From Dendrophyllia cribrosa (lineage: Eukaryota > Cnidaria > Anthozoa > Scleractinia > Dendrophylliidae): 64,000 nucleotides of DNA. The first letter of the stretch is position 1. Every line of letters begins with the position of its first letter. The stretch lies in assembly GCA_024195265.1 (NCBI GenBank), contig JAJLRJ010000006.1:8040139-8104138 (forward strand), read 5' to 3'. Both the position numbers and the translations under genes were made by a program. This document shows, one piece after another, positions 1-9,981 of the stretch. The notes under the pieces are model-generated. The model did no database searches, was not told the origin of the DNA, and saw only the letters and a program-made list of their open reading frames with translations.

Positions 1-305
1 GTAAACGGTCCAAATGTCGGAGCCATCAGCGCTCCGTACAAGCCGCTCATCTCTACTAGAGAGAAATTTCTCTTAAGAGATACGAACACTGGGTTCTGAT
101 TTGCATTTATCCAAGATCCAAACGAAGGATTGGCGGCGCCGTAGTTTTGAAACAAATTCTGATCTTGTCCCATCTGCAACAGAGTAGTAATCCTGTTCTT
201 TGAAAATAGCAAAGTCATTACAAGCGGTATAAACGCCGTGCCAAAATCGTTTGCCGTTCCTGCTTTTGCCATTAGCCCAAGGTAGGCAGCATTAAGCACG
301 GTCAG
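1..305 (-). CDS. CD36-family exon 4 (partial at window edge)
   Basis: 101 open codons from the acceptor (poly-pyrimidine tract then CAG, 308-306) to the window edge, reading LTVLNAAYLGLMAKAGTA... and later SLVEMSGLYGALMAPTF. The start fits directly after the exon 3 end (..KENDQ), like the D-x-V-x-x-LNP region of CD36 proteins. No stop occurs in frame. The donor is outside the window. Confidence 0.72.
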   Translation of the reverse strand, partial: MTVLNAAYLGLMAKAGTANDFGTAFIPLVMTLLFSKNRITTLLQMGQDQNLFQNYGAANPSFGSWINANQNPVFVSLKRNFSLVEMSGLYGALMAPTFGPF

Positions 306-3300
306 CTGAAAAAAAAAACAAGTAGAAACCATTACTTAATGTTTGGCCCATTAACTGTGCGAATTCTCGCGCGCTGATTGACTTAGAGCTATTGTCAATA
401 AGAGTACAGACGGGTAATGTTTGTGCTGTTATTGATGATAGAATTGATGGCATAAAACGTTCAAAACTTGGCAGTGAAACATTTTATGACGTAATTTCTA
501 TGATCAATAAAGCCTGGTTTTCACGAGTGATTTACGCGTAAGTATAAGAATTTGCGTCAAGTGAAAACGAACATTGACATAAACATAAGATTGATCCTTA
601 TGCCTTTGCTTGCGCTTATGCTAATGGTTATATCGGGCCCGTTTACACTGGACATAGGCATGGGTATGCTTGCGCTTATGCTAATGGTTATATCGGGCCG
701 GTTTTCACTGGACATAAGCACGGGTATGCTTGCGCTTATGCTAATGATTATATCGGGCCCATTTACACTGGACATAAGCGCTGTCATGCTTCCGCTTATG
801 CTAATGGTTATATCGGGCCCGTTCGTTACACTGGACACAAGCCCTGTCATGCTTCCGCGCGTGCGTATGCTTATGTTGGGCCCGTTTTCACTGGACATAA
901 GCACTGGTATGCTTTCGCTTTTGCTTATGCTTATGTCGCAAGTGAAAACCATGCTTAACCCTTTCACTCCCAAGAGTGCCAAACATCAAAATTTAAGAAA
1001 AATCCCAAATTTCATTTTGTAAAATATTGAAAAACAAATGGTACCACGCAAAAGTACTGCTGAAGAGGTTTCATTTGAATGGTCACACCATAGGATTTTG
1101 TCCACAGATTCAAAAGTTAGAACTACACTACATGTCTCCATAATTGATTCTGGGAGTGAAAGGCTTAAGAGTACAGACAATGGAAAAATGCGGTGGATTT
1201 CTTAATTTGCGCGTGAATTGGTCACACCCTGTGGACCATTGTTCCCCTTAGCGTACATTCAACTCTGTCAAAGCGGACATTCCTGCGGTAAGGTGGCCAC
1301 CGCTCTTAGGTGAACAGCCTGAGCTGGCCATTAGGGTGTCTGGCTTAAAGATAGTTTACATTATTACAAATAAATATATATAGATAGGCTGAGCCTAACA
1401 GCGTAGCTCTCTGAACAGAAAGCCGATGATAAACTTAATTAAGGTGAAAGGTCGGAAGCACAAGAATTGACGACCGGGCTATTTTTCAATTTTAGCAATT
1501 CTCAAAATCAGTATTACGCGACCGTCTGCACAGGACATTTAGACCGTACAAAAGTACACATAAAATAGAAAAACAAAATTTCCGAATAAAATACACCTGT
1601 TGCGTATCAAAAATTGCCCGAGAAACTGATTTGGAAATCAAAATTGCTAAAAGCACAAACACGACGCGAGTGAAGTTAAATCTATAAAATGCAAGTCTTG
1701 TTTTGTTTACATAAAATCGCTTTTTAACCTATGTAATGAATGAACAAACACATAAAAATGGACAGCACAATCTTCTTTCGAAAAGACTTTATTCAAATCT
1801 CCATAAGGTTGTTTAAAAGCAAAACGCGAGCCATTTATAGCGCATCGAGGCCGAGCTGTCTTCGATGAAAGAAATCAAAACGACTGAATTTGAGCACGTC
1901 TTATAAACAATTCTCCAAAACTAACGAGACCACAAAGAAAAAGTCAATCACAGATTGATATCAACATAAATTCCCATCGAAAAATGTAATTTTTTTTACC
2001 TTAAAGTCCCTCGACTGCTGGAAATTCTTTACATCTCCGTTTCTTCAGAGTTCAGTTCTGAAATCCGAAGTGAGAAACATCTCCCCGCATTGCTCCCGCA
2101 TTGATAAAAACGTATGAAATTCTTCGAAGCAAGATTTTATCCTTGAAAGCTCTTTTTTTTCACTATAGCGGCTTCTGAGTATCCCTTAATTAATATCCCT
2201 GTCTTGAGTAGTAAACCGCTAAAAAATGCAGGGAAATAACGACTTTAATTTGTAACGGTTTTCTCCGCTAAACACAGCAAAACCTCTAAGTGTTTACCGA
2301 GCTGACGTGACATTCGGCCGTGTAGCCGCGAAAAAAACAAAGCCTCGCTTTGGTTTCAAAATTACTAAGATCCCGGATGTTGTGTGGCGTCATACGCGCA
2401 TGTTTTGCGACGTCATACGCGTCCGCGAGCTCACCTTGCGCGACGCTCGGACACACATGTAACAGACGTTCGCCCGCGAAGCATTCCAAACATTCGAAGT
2501 CCAAAAATGACTGGCATAGGTTCTATGAGTATGGGGCTCCGCGAGCCAGCCTCAGGCCCGCAAGAGCTTAGCCTAACAGCGGAGCTTTCTGAACAGAAAC
2601 GATGATGATAAGCTTAACTTAGGTGAAAGGTCGGAAGCACAAGAAAAATTAGAATTAAGATTGACGACCGAGCTATTTTTTAATTTTAGCAATTCTTAAA
2701 AACAGTATTACGCGACCGTCTGCGCAGTACATTTAGACTACATAAAAGCTCGCAAAAACAACTTTCGCTCGGTCTAGAATAACTAGTATGACTAATTTCC
2801 GAATAAAATACACTTGTTGCGCATCGAAAATTGCCCGAGAAACTGATTTGGAAATCGAAATTGCAAAAAATACACAAACATATTTGCGCAAGGCGATGCA
2901 AGTAAAGTTAGAACTATAAAATCCAAGTTTTGTTTTGTTTACATAAAATCACTTTTCAACCTATGTAATGAATGAACAAACACATAAAAAATGGACAACA
3001 AAATCCTCTTTTAAAATTTTGTTTAAATATCTGTCACTTTATGTTTAAAAGCAAAAAGCGTTCCATTAGCGCATCGAGGAGCTGTCTGGCGGAGCACATG
3101 GCGAAATTCAAGATGTAAATCCGACTACAGTTTAAGCAAGTTTTATAAACATTTCCCCAAAACTAACGAGAACACAAAGAATAAGTCAATCACAAATTGA
3201 TAACAACATAAATTCCCATAGAATAATGTAATTTATTTTACTGTTTAGTCCCTCGGCCGCTTGAAAATTCTTCAACACTCCGCTTTCAGTTTCGCGGGTT

Positions 3301-6300
3301 CTGACTAAAACTGATTAAAACGTATGAGGTTCCTGGAAGCAAGATTTCGTCACTTAAAGCTCTTCTTTTTCTGTATTCTCTAAAGCTTTCTCTTTCTGTT
3401 TTTAATATTTCAATTGTGTGTCATTGCAAAATCACGGCCTGTTTTGGCCGGCGCCGCCGTGAATGGGTTAAAGGAGTTTAGCTCTAAACAAATGTTTCGA
3501 CGATCTACTAGCTTCAATTGTCCTAAGACGAAATCAGGTTTAAAAATAAGCACTTAGCTCTATATTCCTCCTAAAACGTTTGACTTGCAGAGTTATGCAG
3601 CCTCATATGCGGTCTTGACCACTGTTAGTTGAGAAAATGTGAAACCTGTTTTGAGCAGCAAACCGCGAAAAAATGCAGGGGAAAGCAGTTTTGCAAACCG
3701 TTTTCTCCGCTTAACACAACAAAAATGTTTACTGTAGCTGACGTAACATCGACCGTGTAGCCGCAGGAAGCACGCAAAAGACAAAGCCTCGTTTCGGTTT
3801 CAAAATTGTTAAGATCCTGGATGTTTGCGACGTCGTACGCGTATGCTGCGCGAAGTCATACGCACCCGCGAGCTAGCCCTGCGCGACGGATGCGCCCGCA
3901 AGCTAACCCTGCGCGAGTTCGCGCCCTCGAAACATTCCGCTAGCATGACCAAGAAAAATGACGGGCATAGTTCTACTATGAGTATGGAGCTCATCAAGCG
4001 GGCCTTCGGCGCGCGAGAGCTCCGCTGTAAATGTGAACATTCAAATGAAAACCGTTGGTTACTATTTTTATAAAGTGCACTTGAACATGAAAATTTTAAA
4101 ATTTAGATCCGAGCAAGGTCCCTACTAAAATAGTTTATTAATTATAGGAGACAGGATATGCATTCAGATAAGAACAAACCTGGTCGTTTTCTTTGCAAGT
4201 TGGACATTCTTTCGCTGTTAGCGTCTTGTTAAATGTGACCTGGTCAAATGATTTGCTTGTAACTTGTCCCTTTTCAAATTTGACATCGATTTTCTCAGAT
4301 TTTGTTGTGTAAATATATGGACCCTTTTCTTCGAGCTGCAAAATAGAGAATATCAATTAACTGAGACAGTACAAACTAGAAATACAATTAAAATCGGTCA
4401 CATTTGCCTTCCCTTTCATTCAACAGTTACCGAAACTCAGAAAAATATATCACCCAAAAAAGAGAGGAAGTTTTTGTACCCTGAAGAAGGCAGCATTGCC
4501 GAAACGTCGGTATAACGATTATACGAACAGCGTCATAATTTATCATTTTCATTTTAGCATTTAGTATCTACGCTGCGCAGGGAATATCAATCTTTATCAC
4601 TCAAGAGAGAAAGCTTGTTTTATCAAAATTTCTAACTCTGAGAATAAAGTTGAAAAGACCACGCGAAGCGAAATGTTTTATAGACAAAACTTGGAGGTGC
4701 TGGAAACCTTGATAAAAAATTAAATTATCTCAAGTTTTTGACTGATATAGCTTATCAAATCGATCAAAGAAAACTAAGGAATAAAATTGTCCAAATTAGT
4801 AACTAAAGTCGAACTCGACGGACATCTTTACAATACGGACACCTCATAATAAAGACACCGCTCTACTGCGAACAGTTCTCTTGGTTCCGAAGGTACCAAA
4901 ATTCATATAACCCATACCTCTATAATACGGACTTTTGGTCGTTTTGTTTTTGGTTGAACTGCATTTTGTAACTTCCCAAAACGACTGAGCCCATTTTAGG
5001 GAAAACGCCTGCATCATGAAACTTCCACAACTGCCCATCCAAGTACAAACTCAAAACTTTTTTGTCTCATAATCACAATGATAAGCGCAGTCGAAAATAA
5101 ACTCAAACAAAGCCCACTGACCAATCACAGGTCCTTTAGGCTTCTGGAAGGCTTCTATGTTCCTTTATAATTCAACACATTGATACACTGCCCAAATATG
5201 GTCAAAAAGTTATCGATATACGCTATGTCTACATGACGTATACCCAACGATGGAGGTAAATTTCGCATTTTGACAAGAGAATAAAACTGTGCTTTGTTAT
5301 CAATGTGTTGAATTATAAAACTATTATTGCGCTCAAGCTTGCGTGATATCGCCTAAATTTAGCCGACTCGGCCTGCGGCCTCGTCGGCTAAGAATTAGGC
5401 GATATCACGCGCGCTTTCGCGCTATAATAGTTAAATATTAGTACCTTTGGTTTTTCTCTGTGATAGAGGAACCCTTCTTTGTTTGTAATGTTCCATATGT
5501 AGATTTTATTCGTAAAGGTAGTCGGCCCTTTCTATAAAAAGCAAAAACAAATAGCAAATTGTTATCACGATAAAGAACAAAACAAACTTTCTTCGATGAT
5601 AGTCGAAACGCGCGCTATCGTTTGACCACCAGCTATCATGCATTAGTATACAGCTATTTCAATTAACGTTGTCGGATGAAAGCTGACAGCTACAATCCAA
5701 GATAGTTGGGAACGGCACAAAAGAAACGTTTTTTCCGCTCGTCGTATCACTCATTGATTTCGCGCCGTTTCTTTTCGTTCCGCCGCTCCCAACTATCTGC
5801 ATGCCTGGAACAGGCGCTCGGTTTACTCGTTCGGTCTTGACTTGTCGGCTTTGAACGTTGAGCTTTGAGCTTTGAGCTTTGAGCTTTGAGCTTTGAGCTT
5901 TCACCCGACAACGTTAATTGAAATAGCTGTATACTGAAACAGTGGTTAGCATTGTTGGCGCGCTTTGATTGGCTACTGAAACTCGGAATAGGAAGTGCTA
6001 TTCACCTCCCAGCAATTTGCGCGCGTTATATTATCTCGCTGTTTCAGTATATGCTTCGCGGCTCGGTAAATATCCACCACTATCCACCTACACTGAGGTG
6101 AATAGTTGTTAACTATCATCAACTTTCACGTGTTATCATTCACTTTGAACATGTTCCGCGTAATTTTCATGACAGTTAAGTAACAATGCGTGTAAGAACT
6201 AGGCAATGCTCTATTGTTCCGCGGCATTTCGCTTTCTCCGCATAAGATTGTTTAGGTGTTTCTTACTGAGAATACATCAACCTATGGACAACATGTTTTT

Positions 6301-7478
6301 TAAATAAAATGTACTGGAACTTTATTTTAAAGTGATGTTTCTTTTGTGCTACAAGATTTCATCCAATCGTGAAACTCCAAAAGAATGGCCAAGAAAGACT
6401 TCTAATTTTACATGTTTCCCACATAGAATTTTGGTTGCATTAAAACTCAGAATAGTTTTCACTAAAAGGGAATCAATTAGTAAACTAGAGAGAAATAAAT
6501 GCATTACCTGGTTGTTATGGTAGTTTTTCACGTTTTAGCCAATGAGGTGGACGGTTTCAACAATATCACAATTAACACCTTTCTGCATTCCTTGCCGTTA
6601 GATTGCCTAGTTCTTACTAGGACCATTACTTAATGATAGTTTTTCGGTCAGCTGTTGCCACCTAGAGTAGTGGGCTCAGCTGTAGCTTTACCAAAATGGT
6701 TGCAAAAAAAAAACAGTCTCTGTCGAGGCCAGAAAACAAGGAACATATTGAGCCAGAAAGCATGATAGTCAAAGATATATAATAGATGATAGTTTGAAAT
6801 AAAACCTCTCACCACATCTATCATCGACTATCACCCGCCATTTGACCAGAGCTTTATAAATGGAACTATTATCCCTGCAGCTTTAACTTAACTAGAGGAA
6901 CAGTAACGATGTATCCATCGAGGCAATCATGATTATGTAAATATTGCAATCATAATGATTTCAATTAAGTGTTTTTTAAAAACAGACAGAAACCGGATTT
7001 TAACGTCAGATTTAAAACAAAGTTACACATTTTTAAAATTCACATCAAAAACAAGATTTTTCAATTGCCTTTCGAAGATTCTATTGTAATTCACCTTAAT
7101 TTATATAACATGTAGCAAAAAACCTCCATGTACAGTTTTCAATTTTAAGAAATAAAATGACTTGCAGTAGAAATATTTTTAAGAATTAGATCATGAGTTT
7201 TTCTTAAAGAGCGTTTGCAAAATACATCTTAGGAAAAACAATATGATCACTTGTTTCTTTAAGATATGGTAACACGCGTAAAAACGCTTAGTGGTAGATC
7301 CAGAAAACAGACTCACCCATCTTTCATATCCAGAACTCTCCTTGCTGTTCACGCATGTGGCGTCCTCTACTGCCTTATGCGCGACATTTGGCAACACCAG
7401 CCCTACGATGATACCTATCGCTATAATTACGACGCCAGTAATGACCAATGCTACACCTGCAACCTTCTTGCTACACAT
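1..7478 (-). CDS. CD36/SCARB-family scavenger receptor, 5' part (four coding exons, partial)
   Basis: CD36/scavenger receptor class B proteins are two-pass membrane glycoproteins that bind lipids, lipoproteins and microbial or apoptotic ligands at the cell surface or in lysosomes. Four minus-strand segments with GT/AG borders join in phase 0 (7317-7478, 5445-5531, 4180-4335, 305-1) into about 236 residues. They read as a short cytosolic N-terminus, a hydrophobic anchor (residues about 7-30), then ectodomain segments with the family-typical WNIT followed by EEKGPYIY, a CPTC pair, and a segment beginning LTVLNAAYLGLMAK. This order matches the CD36 ectodomain start (FYFxNVTNPxEF, then GPYxY). 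The family is usually about 450-550 residues, so the C-terminal half, including the second TM, lies left of coordinate 1. Introns are about 1.8, 1.1 and 3.9 kb and packed with repeats. Family assignment is from recalled motifs; the exon joins are seen directly. Confidence 0.82.
540..945. repeat. 60-bp tandem repeat (R2), about 5-6 copies, CD36 intron 3
   Basis: Monomers of about 60 bp share GCTTATGCTAATGGTTATA then TCGGGCCCGTTT.CACTGGAC. The unit length is a multiple of three and nearly stop-free, so both strands stay open for about 140-156 codons. The encoded peptide is a repeated hydrophobic block, which I judge an artefact of the repeat. Related single or short copies lie at 55255-55380 and 56635-56785 in the opposite orientation. 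Confidence 0.85.
959..1164. mobile_element. TTAA-flanked MITE with CCCTTTCACTCCC ends
   Basis: The element starts CCCTTTCACTCCCA right after TTAA (955-958). It ends TGGGAGTGAAAGGC right before TTAA (1165-1168), so the ends are inverted and the target is TTAA, as for piggyBac/Kolobok-type transposons. The interior contains one monomer of the 'CAAAAGTACTG...CCACAGA' repeat that forms arrays at 18310-18760 and 21410-21830. A decayed relative is at 56157-56366. Confidence 0.7.
1400..2572. mobile_element. R1 TIR element, copy A (CD36 intron 3)
   Basis: Non-coding dispersed element of about 1.2-1.4 kb. It begins with AGCGTAGCTCTCTG-like sequence and finishes with a GC-rich 3' block (GGGGCTCCGCGAGC...GAGCT), giving short inverted ends of the type AGCGGAGCT/AGCTCCGCT. 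Shared internal landmarks are GGTGAAAGGTCGGAAGCAC near the start and CATACGCGCATGTTTTGCGACG near the end. It abuts copy B head-to-tail. Confidence 0.75.
2578..4026. mobile_element. R1 TIR element, copy B (CD36 intron 3)
   Basis: Starts AGCGGAGCTTTCTGAACAG and ends GAGAGCTCCGCT, so its inverted ends are clearer than in copy A. It matches copy A along its length with indels. A lineage-specific insert or rearrangement around 3400-3600 includes a decayed stretch with TTTTGGCCGGCGCCG. Open frames inside are short and not conserved between copies, so no coding is claimed. Confidence 0.75.
4180..4335 (-). CDS. CD36-family exon 3 (GPYIY segment)
   Basis: 52 codons between the acceptor TATTTTGCAG (ending 4336) and the donor GTTTGT (4179-4174). 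The peptide begins LEEKGPYIYTTKSEKIDVKF and ends CPTCKENDQ. EEKGPYIY is the hallmark GPY block of the CD36 family, followed by the usual alternating beta-strand residues and a Cys pair. FNKT is a possible N-glycosylation site. Phase 0 on both sides. Confidence 0.8.
4481..4510 (+). other. Hammerhead-like core motif (candidate)
   Basis: CTGAAGA, a 4-5 bp hairpin (GGCA...TGCC), then GAAACGTC reproduces the order of the hammerhead core CUGANGA-stem II-GAAA. I cannot find a convincing stem I, and stem III would need a long loop, so this may only be a retroelement 3'-end motif. A second instance is at 54641-54666 on the minus strand. It lies in CD36 intron 2. Confidence 0.3.
5164..5320. mobile_element. 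Short MITE with TATAATTCAACACATTGATA ends
   Basis: About 157 bp with near-perfect inverted ends of about 22 bp (TTATAATTCAACACATTGAT at left, its complement at 5298-5320). The interior includes CACTGCCCAAATATGGTC. A one-ended relative in opposite orientation is at 25932-25975. Confidence 0.75.
5321..5430. repeat. Hairpin-forming inverted repeat beside CD36 exon 2
   Basis: Left arm CTATTATTGCGCTCAAGC then CGTGATATCGCCTAA pairs with TTAGGCGATATCACGCG then GCGCTATAATAG, with the GC-rich centre GCCGACTCGGCCTGC. It directly abuts the 5164-5320 MITE and ends about 15 bp from the exon 2 donor. Confidence 0.75.
5445..5531 (-). CDS. CD36-family exon 2 (WNIT segment)
   Basis: 29 codons between the acceptor TTTTTATAG (ending 5532) and the donor GTACTAA (starting 5444). 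The peptide KGPTTFTNKIYIWNITNKEG... contains the sequon NIT in the position of the FDVQNPQ/WNVTNP motif of CD36 proteins. Phase 0 on both sides. A 110-bp hairpin MITE (5321-5430) lies only about 15 bp beyond the donor. Confidence 0.78.
5645..5935. mobile_element. MITE with perfect ~30-bp inverted ends
   Basis: AGTATACAGCTATTTCAATT (continuing AACGTTGTCGG) at 5645-5675 is exactly complementary to 5905-5935. Inside is a second inverted pair (GATAGTTGGGA / TCCCAACTATC). There is also a (GAGCTTT)n run of about six units at 5860-5901. A further inverted pair, ATACTGAAACAG/CTGTTTCAGTAT (5931-6052), overlaps its right edge. It lies in CD36 intron 1. Confidence 0.75.
6173..6638. mobile_element. TIR element in CD36 intron 1
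   Basis: GTAAGAACTAGGCAAT near 6192 is inverted near 6603-6618 (ATTGCCTAGTTCTTAC). Weaker extension reaches TTAAGTAA on both sides. The interior is AT-rich, with no conserved frame. Confidence 0.6.
7317..7478 (-). CDS. CD36-family exon 1: N-terminus and first membrane anchor
   Basis: 54 codons from ATG at 7478 (MCSKKVAGVALVITG...) to ...GYERW, followed by the strong donor GTGAGT at 7316-7311. Residues 7-30 form one long hydrophobic stretch rich in V, I and G, preceded by a C-K-K cytosolic tip, as expected for a CD36-type uncleaved signal anchor. The ATG is the only one that gives this arrangement. The sequence 5' of it runs into an (ATAAAC)n-like repeat and shows no convincing TATA box, so the 5' UTR and promoter are not placed. 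Confidence 0.8.
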
Positions 7479-7523
7479 GGTAAGAACTGGCTGGCTGCAC
7501 TTCTAGGTTTCTAGAACCGAGGT

Positions 7524-7640
7524 ATAAACATAAACATAAACATAAACAAAAATAAACATAAACTCATAAACGTAAACATAAACATATAAACATGTAAACG
7601 TAAACGTAAAGGTAAACATAAACGTAATATATATAAACAT
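7524..7640. repeat. (ATAAAC)n-like simple repeat
   Basis: Degenerate hexamer run ATAAACATAAACATAAAC with occasional CGTAAAC variants, immediately upstream of the CD36 start codon. Confidence 0.9.
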
Positions 7641-7992
7641 AAACATTTGTAAAATTGTTGTAAGTGTGGAGCGCCGACAAGGAAAATCGGAAACGTGTAT
7701 CGCAGGAAATTATTCAGAGCTCCTTCGATCAAAATTTGGTCGACTGTACCAGTTGTCCATCGCTGAACTGGACATGACTTTGCACATAACAGGGCTGAAA
7801 AACTTATAAAAGAACATTGTCTACCCCTCGAAATGTCACTAAATCGTTCATGACCTTGATGACTACTTCCAGCGATTGATAAAATTGTGTTTGACATGAT
7901 AACTCTACGTAATAAGTAAACAGCTTACCTCGAGCAAGAACGCAAAACCTCGGCTTTGGTTACTTTTAGGAGTGCCGCGCCATATAACGAAA

Positions 7993-8885
7993 AAAACAAC
8001 TGTATTAGCGCGCGCTAAAATAGCGCATTTAATGTCGTCAAATTGCGTCAACAAAGTACTAATTAAAGTTCAAAAATGAAAAAATTCAAAATTTGACTAC
8101 GTTTAGAAACTCGATAATATTCATCGTTTTCTCTCAAAATGACTATGATGGCAAACTTAATTGGCAATTTTAGCGCGCGCTAATACAGTTGTTTCTACAG
8201 TTGCTAGTACAGTTGTTCAAAAACAATTATCGTTTTCTCTCAAAATGACAATTATGATCGCGAGATTAATTCGCAATTTTAGCGCGTGCTAATACAGTTG
8301 TTTTTACAGTTGCGAATACAGTTGTTCAAAACCAATCATCGTTTTCTCTCAAAATGACAATTTTACTCGCTATATCAGATCGCGAGATTAATTCGCTATT
8401 TAATCGTATCAATAACAAAATTCTCGATTGTGATTGGTCATCCACGCGCCTATTTCTCACGTAATCGGCACGCGGTCACGTGGGTGTCCAATTACAGCTA
8501 TCCAATTTAAACTTTTTGTAATTGGATAGCTGTAATTGGACACCTAAGTTGCTCGCGTCAATCAGTTGCACTTCAATGGGTTCTTTTTCGCTGTTTTCCT
8601 TCTACTTTCAAACTGATAAAAAATATACTAGACGTCTTTAGTACAAAAGAATCGACAAAGACTTTTTAATCTCGAACTTGGTTATTGATGCGATTAATTA
8701 GTAATTGAACTTCGTGTCGTACAATTCAGGGGTAATCGTGCTCGTAATTTCAAATCGTCCTCGCGCTACGCGCTCGGCCGATTTGAAATTACTCGCCCGA
8801 TTACTCCATGAATTGTTCTCCACTCAGTCCAATTACTATTACTTAGCGCGCGCTAATATAGTTGATTTTACAGTTACTAATACAG
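7993..8885. repeat. Composite of TIR ends, ~107-bp direct repeats and hairpins
   Basis: CAACTGTATTAGCGCGCG (7993) is inverted at several later sites, ending near 8885 (CGCGCTAATA..ACAGTTG). Between them a unit of about 107 bp beginning ATCGTTTTCTCTCAAAATG occurs at 8123, 8229 and 8338. A perfect hairpin GTGTCCAATTACAGCTATCC lies at 8487-8542 and a second hairpin (GTAATTTCAAATCG) at 8735-8800. No coding potential is seen. Confidence 0.65.
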
Positions 8886-9315
8886 TTGTACATGTTCAGA
8901 CCTAGCCTGACCACGCAGAATTCTACAACTACTGCCGCTGATGATACATACTGCATCCTCACTCAAAATCATAGTCCACGAAAAAGTCCACGAAAAACTC
9001 AAAACGATCTGTTGCGTCGTATATAAAGCGCCCAGGTCTCACTCGGTCAAATGAAACACAGGAGTCTGTCACGATTAGTGCGCTGCTCGCCTAACGGCTC
9101 GCAGCAATAAAGTCACGAAATGCGGTGTGTATTGATTAAATGCTTCGATTGATTAAAGTATATGTAATCGCATGGGCCCGAGTAAAATTAAGGATTAATC
9201 ACGCGTGTTTTCAGACGCTGTAGAAATTGCCCGAGTCGCGAAGCGACGAGGGCAATTGGGTTATTGCATTTAATATCTGCAACCCCCCTGTTGAGGAACA
9301 CAGTTTGTGCATCGC

Positions 9316-9540
9316 CCCTCAAGAAGTCCCCAGAAAGACCATCCCCCTGTAGAATTCCTTTCCAAAACAGTGTCCCCCTAAAGAATTCCCTATCCTCGAC
9401 TGTGTTTTTCCTGCCACCCCTGAAGAATTCCTTTAATTTTAACTTAGTTCCCCTGAAGAATTCCTCATATTTACACCATGACCCCCTAAAGAATTCCGTC
9501 AAAATGTGCTGCGAACCCTGAAGAAATCCCTGAAGAAATT
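9316..9540. repeat. Irregularly spaced CCCCTGAAGAATTCC array
   Basis: About eight copies of a 15-bp motif (CCCC-T-N-AAGAATTCC) are spaced 27-40 bp apart with unlike spacers. On the minus strand they give the recurrent peptide EFFRG in one open frame (9188-9565). I do not recognise a product. Reading-frame retention across unequal spacers is notable but not proof of coding. Confidence 0.6.
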
Positions 9541-9669
9541 CTAGACCGAATACTGAAGCAGGCAAACGAAGTTTTCAATATCGCGGTTCTGTTCTTTGGA
9601 TCAGCTTACATTTGAACGCTAAGATACAGCCCACTCTTAGCTCTTTTAAATCATGCATTTAATTTTTAT

Positions 9670-9862
9670 CTAATTTAATGATAGTTAATAAAGGATATTT
9701 TTATCGTTTTTAATACAATTTTGTATAGATAATTAATTTAGTTAGATAATTTAAATTAGTTAAGTACTTAATCTATTGTTGTTAAAAAACACGGCTCGAT
9801 GGAAGAGCATGTATTATGAATTGACACCGTGTATAAATAAAGTTTACCTACCTACCTACTCT
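9670..9862 (+). mobile_element. LINE 3'-UTR remnant with AATAAAG(TTTACC)n tail
   Basis: CACGGCTCGATGGAAGAGCA..., GACACCGTGTATAAATAAAG and a short TACC-tandem tail are typical of the 3' end of a cnidarian CR1-like LINE. No coding part remains. Confidence 0.5.
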
Positions 9863-9981
9863 TCCTCAACCCGACCCAACCCGGGGGTACAAAAGTTTGA
9901 TGGCATAGCCCATTTCTACAGCTTCTGAAAACACGAGTGATATTAATCCTTAATTTTACGAGGGAACATGCGATGACTTGT

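Larger units (their letters stand above)
9171..9966. mobile_element. TIR element (~0.8 kb) carrying a short-repeat array and a LINE 3' end
   Basis: Left end GAGTAAAATTAAGGATTAAT then CGTGTTTTCAGACGCTGTAGAAATTG. The same sequence is inverted at 9905-9965 with few mismatches. Inside are the CCCCTGAAGAATTCC array (9316-9540) and a LINE 3'-UTR remnant (9670-9862). Confidence 0.65.

Noticed and set aside
552..1022. 156-codon plus frame and 141-codon minus frame with repeated hydrophobic peptides
   Set aside because: Both are by-products of a 60-bp tandem repeat lacking stops. There is no splice context and no conservation outside the repeat.
7511..7897. 128-codon minus frame upstream of the CD36-family start
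   Set aside because: Much of it translates the (ATAAAC)n-like simple repeat as (MFMF)n and it does not continue into the receptor frame.
9019..9030. TATATAAAGCGC promoter-like sequence
   Set aside because: No open frame or exon follows on the plus strand. It lies among MITEs.
9316..9540. CRISPR-like array (short repeats with unlike spacers)
   Set aside because: The genome is eukaryotic, the repeats are only about 15 bp with substitutions, spacers vary in length and no cas genes exist. Better read as a motif cluster in a TIR element.
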